NCBI GenBank assembly: GCA_964370435.1
Contig: CAYJJG010000018.1
Coordinates: 1-27,086 of the forward strand
Reading direction: 5' to 3'
DNA length: 27,086 nucleotides
DNA from: CALVGQ01 sp964370435
Lineage (GTDB): Bacteria; Bacillota_I; Bacilli_A; Erysipelotrichales; Erysipelotrichaceae
The notes beneath the pieces were generated by a model, which had not been told where the DNA came from, ran no database searches, and worked only from the letters and a program-made list of their open reading frames with translations. Each line of letters begins with the position of its first letter. Positions within the stretch are counted from its first letter, which is position 1. Made by a program: the position numbers and the translations under genes. Shown here in pieces: positions 7,370 to 15,559 of this stretch.

Positions 7370-8188
7370 ATGGATAAATACTTATTAAAAACTAATGAAG
7401 ATGGCAGTGAAATATTTGTGCATGATGTACATAATGTATTATTAGAAATGGTTGAAGTGATTGATAAATTATGTCAAAAACATCAAATACCTTATTTTCT
7501 TAATGGTGGATCAGCCTTGGGAGCAGTACGCCATCAAGGTTTTATTCCGTGGGATGATGATTTAGATATAGGGATGATGTTAGAAGACTATATCCGTTTT
7601 ATTGAAGTTTTAAAGAAAGAGCTACCAGATGAATATTGTTTTCAGTGTTTCGATACCCATAAAGAATACAATGTACTAATTCCCGGTATGAAAATTAGAA
7701 AAAAAGCAAGTTACATTAAAGAAGTAAATTCATTATTGAAAAATCGTTGTAAAGATAGTGATGGAATTTTTATTGATGTTTTTGTATATGACTATTGTAA
7801 TAATAATAAACTATTTGATTTACCTCAACGTTTACTTAATTATTTTATGATGCCGCTACTTATAATCATTGATAATATTGGAATAAATCCATATTTATTA
7901 AAAAAGTTGTTCATGAAAAATACACGTTTATATGGTAAACTAAATCAAAATTCTAAGTATATTGGATTTGATTTGACTTGGACATTTACAAGTCCATTAA
8001 AACCATTTATTTTTAAAAAAGAAGATATTTTTCCAGTTCAGTATGTAAAATTTGAAGAGCTGATGCTGCCTATAGCACATCATCCTCATGAATATTTATG
8101 TACAGCTATTGCACCAAGCTACAATACTTTGCCTCCTATAGAAGCAAGGAAACCAAAACATATTGTCGATATTAGACTAGAGGAGTAG
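7370..8188 (+). CDS. LicD family phosphotransferase
   Basis: LicD-type proteins are nucleotidyltransferase-fold enzymes that put phosphocholine or related phospho-groups on teichoic acids or surface glycans. The 272-residue protein shows the family block at residues 46-67: GGSALGAVRH followed by GFIPWDDDLDI, whose Asp cluster is the expected metal site. The frame is open from an ATG at 7352, but that codon has no ribosome site, whereas AGGAG (7357-7361) is eight bases before ATG 7370. The gene is seven bases from the next one and probably cotranscribed with it. No choline-uptake or CDP-choline genes are nearby, so the transferred group is unknown. Membership of the family is clear. Confidence 0.88.
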   Translation: MDKYLLKTNEDGSEIFVHDVHNVLLEMVEVIDKLCQKHQIPYFLNGGSALGAVRHQGFIPWDDDLDIGMMLEDYIRFIEVLKKELPDEYCFQCFDTHKEYNVLIPGMKIRKKASYIKEVNSLLKNRCKDSDGIFIDVFVYDYCNNNKLFDLPQRLLNYFMMPLLIIIDNIGINPYLLKKLFMKNTRLYGKLNQNSKYIGFDLTWTFTSPLKPFIFKKEDIFPVQYVKFEELMLPIAHHPHEYLCTAIAPSYNTLPPIEARKPKHIVDIRLEE

Positions 8189-8194
8189 TAATAA

Positions 8195-9496
8195 ATGAGT
8201 TATAAATCTTCCAATTATGTACCTAAGAAAAATAAAATCAACTGGCTAAAAGTGTTGATAGCTTTTGTGCTTGTCATAGGAATATTTACTTTGCTTGAGG
8301 CGCTACGCTCTTATGAAACTAGGGAAGAAATTAATTATTATGGAGTATGTGGTTATAATGATCGACAAACAAGAGAACTAATTGATGAAAATAACATAGA
8401 AGAAACTTTAAAAATTAGTGATTATTTATTTTATGGTGAAACTTTAAATATATATCAAAACCCCTATCAACTAGGGGTTAGTGATACTTTAACTTCAAAG
8501 ACGATTATATTAAATAATTTATGTACCCAAGACGAATACTTGTATATTTTGGAGAAACAAGTAGATGGGCAAATACCACTAGAGGATTTAGAAGCTGGAT
8601 TTTATAGTGTGTCTATCTTAGAAGACATTGATAATTATCAACTGTATTTTGAAAATGCTGTCCTCGATGAATTCTATACTGTCACAAGGGATGGTACAAA
8701 TAAAAAAATAACAATACAAGCTGATAAAACCATGTTTAATAATATAGATGATAGTCAAGATTATTTAGATCAAAATTATTTATATTTAAAAGTGGAAGAG
8801 GAACAGCCCCCAGTAGAAGTAGTTGATATTATTATTGATCCAGGACATTTTTCAAATGATGCCGGTAATTATGTTGAAAAAGGGATAAGTATCAATGGTC
8901 GTACAGAAGCCGAAGAGACTTATCGCATTGCAGAACTTTTGGCAGATAAACTTAGTGATTTAGGTTTTAGCGTGTTAATCACAAGAAATTCTAGCACTGA
9001 TATTGTTGATAGTTATGACATTAATGGTCGATTGTACAAGGGGTATCAAGCAAGTGCTAAATACTATATTGATATCCAAATGAGAAGTTCTACTAATAGC
9101 TCAATACGAGGAACTCAAATAGTTTATTCTTCTTATAGTTCAAATCGTTTTGCGCAAACAGTGTTAAACGAAATTGTAAATAATACTTCTTTAATCAGTA
9201 GCGGTGTTGGCGAGATAGCGGGTGTTGTTGAAGGAGGATTATTAGAAGGTTATGATGGGCGTATGATGTTAAGAGAGAGCGGCGGACGTATCCTAGGAGC
9301 AGGAACATTCAGTGAAAAAGCAGAAGAAGAAAATGGTTCTTTCGCAAAAGATAGTCGATTTGGTATGCAGGCAATTACTATTGAGTATGGTTACATGAGT
9401 AATTCGGAAGATATGCAAATTTGGGATAGTGAACTGAATGCTATTGCTGAACAAACTGCGCAAGGTATTGCCCGTTATTTAGGAACAGTGAAATAG
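8195..9496 (+). CDS. Membrane-anchored N-acetylmuramoyl-L-alanine amidase-like protein (Amidase_3), one zinc ligand substituted
   Basis: The 433-residue protein has a basic N-terminus, one membrane helix (about 17-34) and then an outside part. Residues 40-200 are not recognised. An Amidase_3-type domain runs from about 210 to 430. Amidase_3 enzymes cut the bond between muramic acid and L-Ala and use His, Glu and His as zinc ligands plus a catalytic Glu. Here the first His is in DPGH (His218), Glu238 aligns with the second ligand, and Glu397 in TIEYG with the catalytic Glu. The usual SIH motif reads DIQ, so the third ligand is Gln295. The protein may be inactive, weakly active, or an activator or binder of peptidoglycan. 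GAGGAG ends nine bases before the ATG. It is probably cotranscribed with licD and the ABC-F gene. Confidence 0.75.
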   Translation: MSYKSSNYVPKKNKINWLKVLIAFVLVIGIFTLLEALRSYETREEINYYGVCGYNDRQTRELIDENNIEETLKISDYLFYGETLNIYQNPYQLGVSDTLTSKTIILNNLCTQDEYLYILEKQVDGQIPLEDLEAGFYSVSILEDIDNYQLYFENAVLDEFYTVTRDGTNKKITIQADKTMFNNIDDSQDYLDQNYLYLKVEEEQPPVEVVDIIIDPGHFSNDAGNYVEKGISINGRTEAEETYRIAELLADKLSDLGFSVLITRNSSTDIVDSYDINGRLYKGYQASAKYYIDIQMRSSTNSSIRGTQIVYSSYSSNRFAQTVLNEIVNNTSLISSGVGEIAGVVEGGLLEGYDGRMMLRESGGRILGAGTFSEKAEEENGSFAKDSRFGMQAITIEYGYMSNSEDMQIWDSELNAIAEQTAQGIARYLGTVK

Positions 9497-9505
9497 GGTG
9501 AAAAA

Positions 9506-11368
9506 ATGAAATTTCAAATTAATAAAGGTTGCGTGAGCTTTGGTGCTAATGTAGTATTCGAAGACGTTAATCTGTTAGTTAAAAATAAAGAAAAAATAGC
9601 AATAGTTGGTCGTAATGGTAGTGGTAAAACGACATTATTAAAAGTAATTATGAATGAAATTACTTTAGATAGTGGAGAAATTCATAAAGCTAATAATGTT
9701 ACAATCGGCTATTTGTCACAAACTGTATTTAAAGATGAAACAAAAACAGTAGCTGACGATTGTAAAGAAGTATTTAGTAAGATTTTTGAAATGCAAGAGC
9801 GTTTAAATGAACTAACTACTAAAATGAGCGATAATCCCAGTGAAGAAAATTTAAATAAATTTGCAGATGCACAACATCGATTTGAAGAGATGGGTGGTTA
9901 TACTTGGCAATCTGAAATGCACACCGTATTTAATAAGTTTGGATTTAGTGAAGAGGATTTAAATCGTGCTATAAGTACTTTTTCTGGTGGTCAAAAAACA
10001 CGATTAGCTTTTGTGAAGTTACTATTATCAAAACCTGATATATTATTATTGGATGAACCTACAAATCATTTAGACTTAGATACAGTAACGTGGCTTGAAG
10101 GATATATTAAGCATTATCCTAAGGCAGTTATTATGGTTTCTCATGACCGTGCATTTATTGATGTTATAAGTGAGGTTATATATGAATTAGAATACGGTAA
10201 AGCTACTCGATATGTAGGGAATTACAGTAGTTTTGTCAAACAAAAAGAAACAAATCAAGAATATATTTTAAGGCAGTATCAACATCAACAAGAAGAAATA
10301 GCACGCTTAAATCAACTTATTGAAAAATTCAGATATAAAAAAAGTAAGGCAGCTTTTGCACAAAGTAAAATAAAATATTTACAGCGTATGGATAAAATCG
10401 ATGCACCGAGTAAAAACGATGATAAAAAATTTAAAGCTCGGTTTAAATGTGCAAAAAAAGGTGGTAAAACAACAATAGAAATACACCATTTAAAGATTGG
10501 TTATGATAGTGTTTTAGCTACAATTGACTTAAGTATTTTTCAAGGACAAAGAGTAGCTGTTATAGGTCCTAACGGGCATGGTAAATCTACTTTTGTAAAA
10601 ACAATAATGCAAAATGTAGCACCACTTGGTGGTGAATTTCTATTAGGCCATCAAGTAGAAATGGGATACTTTGATCAACAGCTTGCACAATTTGATGGAA
10701 GCAATACAGTATTAGAAGAGCTGTGGAATGAGAACCCCGATTTAGACCACACTCAAGTTAGAACAATATTAGGATCATTTTTGTTTTCTAGTGAAGATGT
10801 GTTTAAAACTGTTAATGTCTTATCAGGTGGTGAAAAAGTGCGCCTTTCTTTAGCTAAGTTAATGCTGAAACAAGCTAATTTCCTTGTTTTAGATGAGCCT
10901 ACTAATCATTTAGATATTGTCGGTAAAGAAGCATTAGAGGAAGCCTTGAAAGAGTACGATGGTACTTTATTATTTGTATCACATGATCGCTATTTTATCG
11001 AGAAGATGGCGACAGTGATAATTGAAATTAAAGATCAAGAAATGCACTATTATCCTTATGGATGGCAAGATTATATCAATAAAAAAACAAACCAAGTACG
11101 TGAGATTGCTACTAAGAAGGAAGAAAAAGTAATAAAAGAAAAAGAAGTAAGACGTCGAGCAAGTAATAGTGATATAAAAAAAGTAGAAACAAAAATAGAA
11201 CAACAAGAAAAAATACTTGAAGAGCTTAGAGCACTACGTTTTGAGCCTGAATATTATCAAGATTATAATCAGATGAGAACATTGGATGAAAAAATTGATG
11301 ATGAAGTAGTAAAGTTAGATGGTTTAATGCGTACATGGGAAGAAATGATAGAGTCACAAAATACTTGA
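9506..11368 (+). CDS. ABC-F family ATPase (YdiF-like)
   Basis: ABC-F proteins have two ATPase domains and no membrane part, and most act on the ribosome. Domain 1 has Walker A GRNGSGKTT (35-43), signature FSGGQ (159-163) and Walker B ending LLDEPTNHLD (about 181-190). A charged linker (about 240-320) follows. Domain 2 has Walker A GPNGHGKST (354-362), signature LSGGE (439-443) and LDEPTNHLD (462-470). A Lys/Glu-rich C-terminal coiled coil spans about 530-615. At 620 residues it fits the YdiF/Uup-like type better than short resistance ABC-Fs. In B. subtilis, ydiF follows the t6A genes, so a YdiF counterpart displaced a few genes downstream is plausible. AGGGTG precedes the ATG. Both ATPase sites look intact. 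Confidence 0.92.
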   Translation: MKFQINKGCVSFGANVVFEDVNLLVKNKEKIAIVGRNGSGKTTLLKVIMNEITLDSGEIHKANNVTIGYLSQTVFKDETKTVADDCKEVFSKIFEMQERLNELTTKMSDNPSEENLNKFADAQHRFEEMGGYTWQSEMHTVFNKFGFSEEDLNRAISTFSGGQKTRLAFVKLLLSKPDILLLDEPTNHLDLDTVTWLEGYIKHYPKAVIMVSHDRAFIDVISEVIYELEYGKATRYVGNYSSFVKQKETNQEYILRQYQHQQEEIARLNQLIEKFRYKKSKAAFAQSKIKYLQRMDKIDAPSKNDDKKFKARFKCAKKGGKTTIEIHHLKIGYDSVLATIDLSIFQGQRVAVIGPNGHGKSTFVKTIMQNVAPLGGEFLLGHQVEMGYFDQQLAQFDGSNTVLEELWNENPDLDHTQVRTILGSFLFSSEDVFKTVNVLSGGEKVRLSLAKLMLKQANFLVLDEPTNHLDIVGKEALEEALKEYDGTLLFVSHDRYFIEKMATVIIEIKDQEMHYYPYGWQDYINKKTNQVREIATKKEEKVIKEKEVRRRASNSDIKKVETKIEQQEKILEELRALRFEPEYYQDYNQMRTLDEKIDDEVVKLDGLMRTWEEMIESQNT

Positions 11369-11400
11369 TTAAAATGCTTTTTAATTAAGGCTTAGCAGTT

Positions 11401-11406
11401 TATAAT
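11401..11406 (+). promoter_or_regulatory. Candidate -10 box for pepT
   Basis: A perfect TATAAT at 11401-11406 lies 21 bases before the pepT ATG. No good -35 is seen. Just upstream, an AT-rich hairpin (11364-11374 pairing with 11379-11389, including the ABC-F stop codon) lacks a T tail and so is not a clear terminator. Confidence 0.4.
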
Positions 11407-11427
11407 AATAGGAAAAGGAGAACTACT

Positions 11428-12642
11428 ATGAAATTAGAAAATCGTTTTATAGATTATTGTAAAATACATACCGCATCAGATGCCCATTCTAATACGGTAC
11501 CTAGTAGTGCATGTCAATGGGATTTAGCTCATTTATTAGTGAAACAAATGAAAGAGCTAGGAGTTGAGGATGCCCATGTAGATGAATTTTGTGTTGTATA
11601 TGGAACACTTTTATCCAACTGTGATAGTAAAGGTGATGTTATTGGCTTAATTGCACATATGGATACTTCACCAGAATTTAATGGAAAGAATGTTAATCCT
11701 AGAATTGTTACAAACTATGATGGTAAAGATATAAAACTAAACGAAGACATAGTCTTAAAAGTTAGTGAATATCCTAATATGACAAAGTATACTGGAAAAG
11801 ATATTGTAGTAACAGATGGTACTTCTTTGTTGGGCGCTGATGATAAAGCGGGGATTGCGATTATTATGGATGTCCTGCAAACTTTATATCTAAACCCTGA
11901 AATTAAACACGGTACTATCAAAATTGCTTTCACACCTGATGAAGAAATTGGTAAAGGGGCAGATCATTTTGATGTAAAGAAATTCGGTGCTGATTATGCT
12001 TTTACACTGGATGGAGGATCACCTGAAGAATACTGTATTGAAACATTTAATGCAGCTATGGCTACCGTAACAGTTGAAGGGGTATCAAGTCATCCAGGTG
12101 GTGCTAAAAATGTAATGATAAATGCTATTAATGTAGCACAAGAATTTCATGCCTGCTTACCGGTTGTGATGCGTCCTGAACATACAGAAGGCTTTGAAGG
12201 ATTTAATCATATTTATGAATTTAATGGAACTACGCAAGAAGCAACAATGACGTATATTATTAGAAATCATGATAAACTTATATTTGAAAAACAATGTGCT
12301 TTCTTCAATGAAGTTAAGACACTAATGAATCAAAAGTATGATCGTGAAGTAGTGCAAGTTGAAATTCAGCAACAATACCAAAACATGAAAGAAGAATTAA
12401 TCCATCATCCACAAATTATTGCATCTTTAAGTATTGCTATGAAAGAATTAGGCCTTACACCAAGAAGTGCATCAGCACGTGGCGGAACTGATGGCTCTCG
12501 ATTAACATTTATGGGATTACCATGCCCTAATATTGGTACCGGTGGAGCTAATGTTCATGGACGTTATGAAGTAGCTTGCATCCAAGAAATGCAGTTGTTA
12601 AGTAAATTAGTTTGTGAAGTACTTAAAAATGCAGTTAAGTAG
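11428..12642 (+). CDS. pepT: Peptidase T (tripeptide aminopeptidase)
   Basis: PepT is a cytosolic two-zinc M20 peptidase that removes the N-terminal residue of tripeptides in peptide recycling. The 404-residue length is typical. Metal and catalytic residues are visible: His77 and Asp79 in HMDTSP, the bridging Asp138 in GADDKAG, Glu172-Glu173 in TPDEEIGKG, Asp195 in LDGG, and a C-terminal His in NVHGRYE. The GGTDGSRL segment and the internal lid-domain pattern GVSSHPGGAKN are also PepT-like. AAGGAG lies before the ATG at 11428. It has its own probable promoter and a 46-base AT-rich gap to the next gene without a clear terminator. Confidence 0.96.
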   Translation: MKLENRFIDYCKIHTASDAHSNTVPSSACQWDLAHLLVKQMKELGVEDAHVDEFCVVYGTLLSNCDSKGDVIGLIAHMDTSPEFNGKNVNPRIVTNYDGKDIKLNEDIVLKVSEYPNMTKYTGKDIVVTDGTSLLGADDKAGIAIIMDVLQTLYLNPEIKHGTIKIAFTPDEEIGKGADHFDVKKFGADYAFTLDGGSPEEYCIETFNAAMATVTVEGVSSHPGGAKNVMINAINVAQEFHACLPVVMRPEHTEGFEGFNHIYEFNGTTQEATMTYIIRNHDKLIFEKQCAFFNEVKTLMNQKYDREVVQVEIQQQYQNMKEELIHHPQIIASLSIAMKELGLTPRSASARGGTDGSRLTFMGLPCPNIGTGGANVHGRYEVACIQEMQLLSKLVCEVLKNAVK

Positions 12643-12688
12643 CTAGTCCTTCAACATTGTATTATTTAATTAAATAAAGGAGAATTTT

Positions 12689-13603
12689 ATGATATATACT
12701 TGTACTCTTAATCCCTCATTAGATTATTATATGGAATTTGATGATATTAATGAAAGTGGGCTAAATAGAAGCCGTAATGAATATTTTGTACCTGGAGGAA
12801 AAGGTATTAATGTCTCTATTGTTTTAAACAATTTAAAGATTCCATCACGTGCGTTGGGATTTCTTGGAGGTTTTACCCAAGAATATTTTATTGAAAAATT
12901 GTCAGAATATGAGTATATTAAACCAAGTTTTACTTATATAGAAGGACTTACTAGAGTTAATGTTAAAATTTTAAGTGAAGAAGAGGCTGCTTTAAATGCA
13001 ACAGGACCACAAATAAGTGATCAGGAAAAAGCACAAATGCTTAGACGTTTCGATAATATGAATAGTAGTGATATTGTCGTATTATCGGGTTCAATACCTA
13101 GTGGTTGTGAAGAATTTTTGTCACAAATGATGCAAAAATGTAAAGATAATAATACTCAAATTGCCTTAGATACAAACCCTGAAGTAATGATGAAGTTACT
13201 TCACTATAAACCACTAGTAGTAAAGCCTAATCTTAGTGAGATGGAAGAAATGTTTAAAGTAGAGATCAAAAATGAACAAGAAATCATTGAGTATGCAAAG
13301 GAAATTGTTAACCTAGGAGCACAAAATTGTGTAGTAACCGTTGGTGATAAAGGGGCTTATTTGATTAATCAAGAGGGTGTTTATCACAGTAATGTAAGTA
13401 GTCAAAAAGCGATTAGTACAACAGGTTCAGGTGACAGTGTTGTAGCAGGATTTCTAATGAGTTATTTAAGGTCAAGGGATATGGTAGCTATCTTTAAATA
13501 TGCGAGTGCATGTGGATGTGCTACAGCTGCTTCAAAAGGGTTAGCAACCAAAGAAAAAGTAGAAGAAATTCTGGATGAAATAAGAGTAACTAAATTAGAT
13601 TAA
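12689..13603 (+). CDS. 1-phosphofructokinase-type sugar kinase (PfkB family)
   Basis: The 304-residue protein is a PfkB sugar kinase closest in pattern to FruK (fructose-1-phosphate to fructose-1,6-bisphosphate) or LacC (tagatose-6-phosphate kinase). Signs are the opening MIYTCTLNPSLDY, the sugar-binding GGKGINVS (36-43), VLSGSIP (131-137), KPN (179-181), and the C-terminal signature TTGSGDSVVAGF, whose Asp249 is the expected catalytic base. There is no fructose PTS, FruR or tagatose gene beside it, so the substrate cannot be fixed from context. AAAGGAG precedes the ATG. It is 12 bases from the following lipoprotein gene and probably cotranscribed. Confidence 0.85.
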   Translation: MIYTCTLNPSLDYYMEFDDINESGLNRSRNEYFVPGGKGINVSIVLNNLKIPSRALGFLGGFTQEYFIEKLSEYEYIKPSFTYIEGLTRVNVKILSEEEAALNATGPQISDQEKAQMLRRFDNMNSSDIVVLSGSIPSGCEEFLSQMMQKCKDNNTQIALDTNPEVMMKLLHYKPLVVKPNLSEMEEMFKVEIKNEQEIIEYAKEIVNLGAQNCVVTVGDKGAYLINQEGVYHSNVSSQKAISTTGSGDSVVAGFLMSYLRSRDMVAIFKYASACGCATAASKGLATKEKVEEILDEIRVTKLD

Positions 13604-13615
13604 AGGAGAAAGAAT

Positions 13616-14191
13616 ATGAAAATATTAAAATTATGTTTAGCGCTATTGTTGGTGTCATCAATAGCAGGGTGTACAAAGCAAGAAGAAACAACTACGTATG
13701 ATAAATCTACTTTTAATTATATTGAAGATTTAAAGACAGTAAGCGTTGATATGTTTGCATATCGTGGATTCGATGATGCTGACCATGTTTTTAGAAAATT
13801 AGGATTTAATGAATCTTTACGTATTTTTGAAGAGGATGCAACAGCAATTATTTATTATGGCTATCCGAGCTGTCCTACTTGTACCTTAGTAGTTTCTTCG
13901 ATGAATGAAGCTGCTAAAAATGTAGACATGCAAATTAATTATGTTGATGTTAGTGGTGAAACTATTGGTGATGATGCTATGGCAACTTTTGAAACTTTAG
14001 CACAAGATCACTTATATGAAGAAGCAGATGGTAGTCGCTCATTTAGAGTACCTTTAGTGATGGTTGTTATAAATGGTGAAATTGTAGCTAGTCATATTGG
14101 TGCATTAGATGGTATGGGCTCAGATTTATCAGAAAGTGAAGAGCAAGAATTAACCTCTTTTTATGAAGAGTTATTTGCTCCATTTAAATAA
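13616..14191 (+). CDS. Thioredoxin-fold lipoprotein
   Basis: The first 19 residues are a lipoprotein signal: Lys near the start, a hydrophobic core and the lipobox SIAGC with Cys19 as the lipidated residue. The mature protein should sit on the outer face of the membrane. A thioredoxin-like domain (about 70-190) has a CPTC active site (Cys86, Cys89) and a Val-cis-Pro motif at Pro146. The overall pattern resembles thioredoxin domains of bacteriocin-accessory (Bta/PedC-type) proteins as well as other extracytoplasmic thiol proteins. No bacteriocin gene is visible. The next gene starts one base after its stop and also encodes a CXXC protein. It could be an oxidase or reductase for exported proteins, and a CcdA-Trx fusion lies at 21213. 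Confidence 0.85.
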   Translation: MKILKLCLALLLVSSIAGCTKQEETTTYDKSTFNYIEDLKTVSVDMFAYRGFDDADHVFRKLGFNESLRIFEEDATAIIYYGYPSCPTCTLVVSSMNEAAKNVDMQINYVDVSGETIGDDAMATFETLAQDHLYEEADGSRSFRVPLVMVVINGEIVASHIGALDGMGSDLSESEEQELTSFYEELFAPFK

Positions 14192-14192
14192 T

Positions 14193-14450
14193 ATGAAGAA
14201 AGTTACGTTATTCTATTTAGAACATTGCCCACACTGTAAAAGAGCAATTTCAACATTAGAAACCTATTTAAAAGAGGAAAAATATCAAGGTATTGAGATA
14301 CAAAGAATAGAAGAGTCAAAACAACCGGCTTTAGCTGATCAGTACGACTACTACTATGTTCCTACTTTTTATGTTGAGGATCAAAAAAGAGCTGAAGGTG
14401 TGCTTACTGAACAGCAAATTCTTGATGTATTAAACGAAGCATTATGTTAA
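14193..14450 (+). CDS. Small glutaredoxin/thioredoxin-like CXXC protein
   Basis: The 85-residue cytosolic protein has the first beta-strand VTLFYLEHCPHC with a CPHC active site (residues 12-15) and a Val-Pro-Thr motif (YYYVPTFYVE) giving the cis-proline. The frame is open from an ATG at 14163 inside the preceding gene, but that would add an unrelated 10-residue head overlapping the lipoprotein. ATG 14193 begins exactly at the thioredoxin strand. No Shine-Dalgarno sequence is close to it. It starts one base after the lipoprotein stop, so translation probably depends on coupling. It resembles small thioredoxin-like or glutaredoxin-like proteins, and its partner is unknown. Confidence 0.82.
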   Translation: MKKVTLFYLEHCPHCKRAISTLETYLKEEKYQGIEIQRIEESKQPALADQYDYYYVPTFYVEDQKRAEGVLTEQQILDVLNEALC

Positions 14451-14911
14451 GGTTCCTTTTTCCTCATAAGGTAATTAAAGGCAAGGTTGTAGATTTATAT
14501 TTCGCTTATAAGATAGAACCTAGAAGTAGTGAAGATGTCCCAAGCTATTGTTATGACATTATGATACACGATACTAATATTCATGTAGGACACTGTGATT
14601 TACGTGTTGGTCATAATGAAGAATTGTATTACCTTGGAAATGTGGGATATACAATAAAACTTAAACATCGAGGTAATCGCTATGCTTATTATGCTTGTTT
14701 ATTATTGTTTGATTTAGCTTACTCAAAATATGCAATGAAGCACCTTATAATTACCTGTAATCCTGATAATATCGCTTCAAGAAAAACACTAGAGCGACTT
14801 AATGGGAATTACTTAGGTATTGAAAAGGTGCCCGAAAACCATTATTGTTATAAGGTTGGAGAGAAAGAAAAATGTATTTTTGAATATAGACTTCCTAAGT
14901 TTAAGAACTAA
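14444..14911 (+). CDS. GNAT family N-acetyltransferase
   Basis: The 155-residue protein looks like a GNAT acetyltransferase. A central beta strand GNVGYTIKL leads to an acetyl-CoA loop KHRGNRYA (74-81), then a helix. CNPDNIASRKTLERLNG (105-121) is the usual end of the fold, where a conserved Asn and the following helix close the site. The substrate is unknown, and such proteins acetylate small molecules or protein termini. Its ATG overlaps the end of the preceding CXXC gene by seven bases, which suggests coupling within a pfkB-lipoprotein-CXXC-GNAT unit. The stop codon ends one base before the assembly gap, so anything further in the operon cannot be seen. Confidence 0.82.
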   Translation: MLRFLFPHKVIKGKVVDLYFAYKIEPRSSEDVPSYCYDIMIHDTNIHVGHCDLRVGHNEELYYLGNVGYTIKLKHRGNRYAYYACLLLFDLAYSKYAMKHLIITCNPDNIASRKTLERLNGNYLGIEKVPENHYCYKVGEKEKCIFEYRLPKFKN

Positions 14912-14912
14912 T

Positions 14913-14922
14913 NNNNNNNNNN
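14913..14922. other. Assembly gap (10 N)
   Basis: Ten N lie between the GNAT stop and the ribosome site of the next gene. A round number of N is often a scaffold placeholder, so the real length is unknown. Linkage of the two sides is not shown by the sequence. Confidence 0.98.
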
Positions 14923-14939
14923 ATTATAGGAGATAAATT

Positions 14940-15464
14940 ATGAATGGAAAAATTATATTAAATTTAGCAATAAGCTTAGATGGTTTTATAGCTACTGAAG
15001 AGGGTGGTTTTGACTGGATAAAAGGAGATGGAACTACTAGCTGTGATACATTAGAGCAGTATGATTTTAATGCCTTCTTAAATACTATTGATGTTGTAGT
15101 TATGGGAAGAGTAAGCTATAATCACGGATTTGCAAAAGATTACAGTAACAAAGAGGTTTATGTTTTAACCTCTGAAAAATTAAAAAGTGAGGGCCATATT
15201 ACTTTTATTAATGAAGATATTGTATCAATAATAACTAAATTAAAAGAACAAGGAAAAAACATTTACTTGTTTGGAGGAGGTGCTAGTATAGATGCCTTCA
15301 TTAAAGCTGATGTTATTGATGAATATATAATAGCAATTATTCCTGTACTTCTAGGGAAAGGGAAAAAACTATTTTATGATAATAATCCTACTATTGAACT
15401 ATCTTTACAAAAATATACAATTAGTGAATCTACTACAGTGCTTCACTATGTTAAAAGAAAATAG
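14940..15464 (+). CDS. RibD C-terminal / dihydrofolate reductase-like protein
   Basis: The 174-residue protein opens KIILNLAISLDGFIA, the hallmark first strand of the RibD_C/DHFR fold. It continues with VVMGRVSYNHG (a nucleotide-binding MGRxT-like element) and a conserved NIYLFGGGASIDAFIKADVI segment, then DEYIIAIIPVLLGKGKKLF. These are typical of stand-alone proteins like YyaP and YwjB of B. subtilis. Members use NADPH in pterin- or pyrimidine-like reductions, but most stand-alone copies have no proven substrate. TTATAGGAG precedes the ATG at 14940. The upstream sequence is lost in the gap, so its promoter is unseen. A strong terminator follows directly. Confidence 0.86.
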   Translation: MNGKIILNLAISLDGFIATEEGGFDWIKGDGTTSCDTLEQYDFNAFLNTIDVVVMGRVSYNHGFAKDYSNKEVYVLTSEKLKSEGHITFINEDIVSIITKLKEQGKNIYLFGGGASIDAFIKADVIDEYIIAIIPVLLGKGKKLFYDNNPTIELSLQKYTISESTTVLHYVKRK

Positions 15465-15471
15465 CAATATT

Positions 15472-15511
15472 AAGCAATTAATCTTTATGTTATAAGGATT
15501 GTTGCTTTTTT
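15472..15511 (+). terminator. Rho-independent terminator after the RibD-like gene
   Basis: A long stem AAGCAA..AATC.TTAT (15472-15488) pairs with ATAAGGATTGTTGCTT (15492-15507), with a small internal bulge and a 3-base loop. It runs into six T. Confidence 0.85.
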
Positions 15512-15559
15512 ATTGTCAGAGTAAAAATGATATCAATAGCTTTTATTCTATAAAATGTT

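Noticed and set aside
11364..11389. AT-rich 11-bp hairpin at the end of the ABC-F gene as a terminator
   Set aside because: It is not followed by a T run and has almost no G-C pairs, so it is noted only as a possible structure.
14163..14192. Longer N-terminus for the small CXXC protein from ATG 14163
   Set aside because: It would overlap the lipoprotein gene by 29 bases and add residues not fitting the thioredoxin fold, with no ribosome site.
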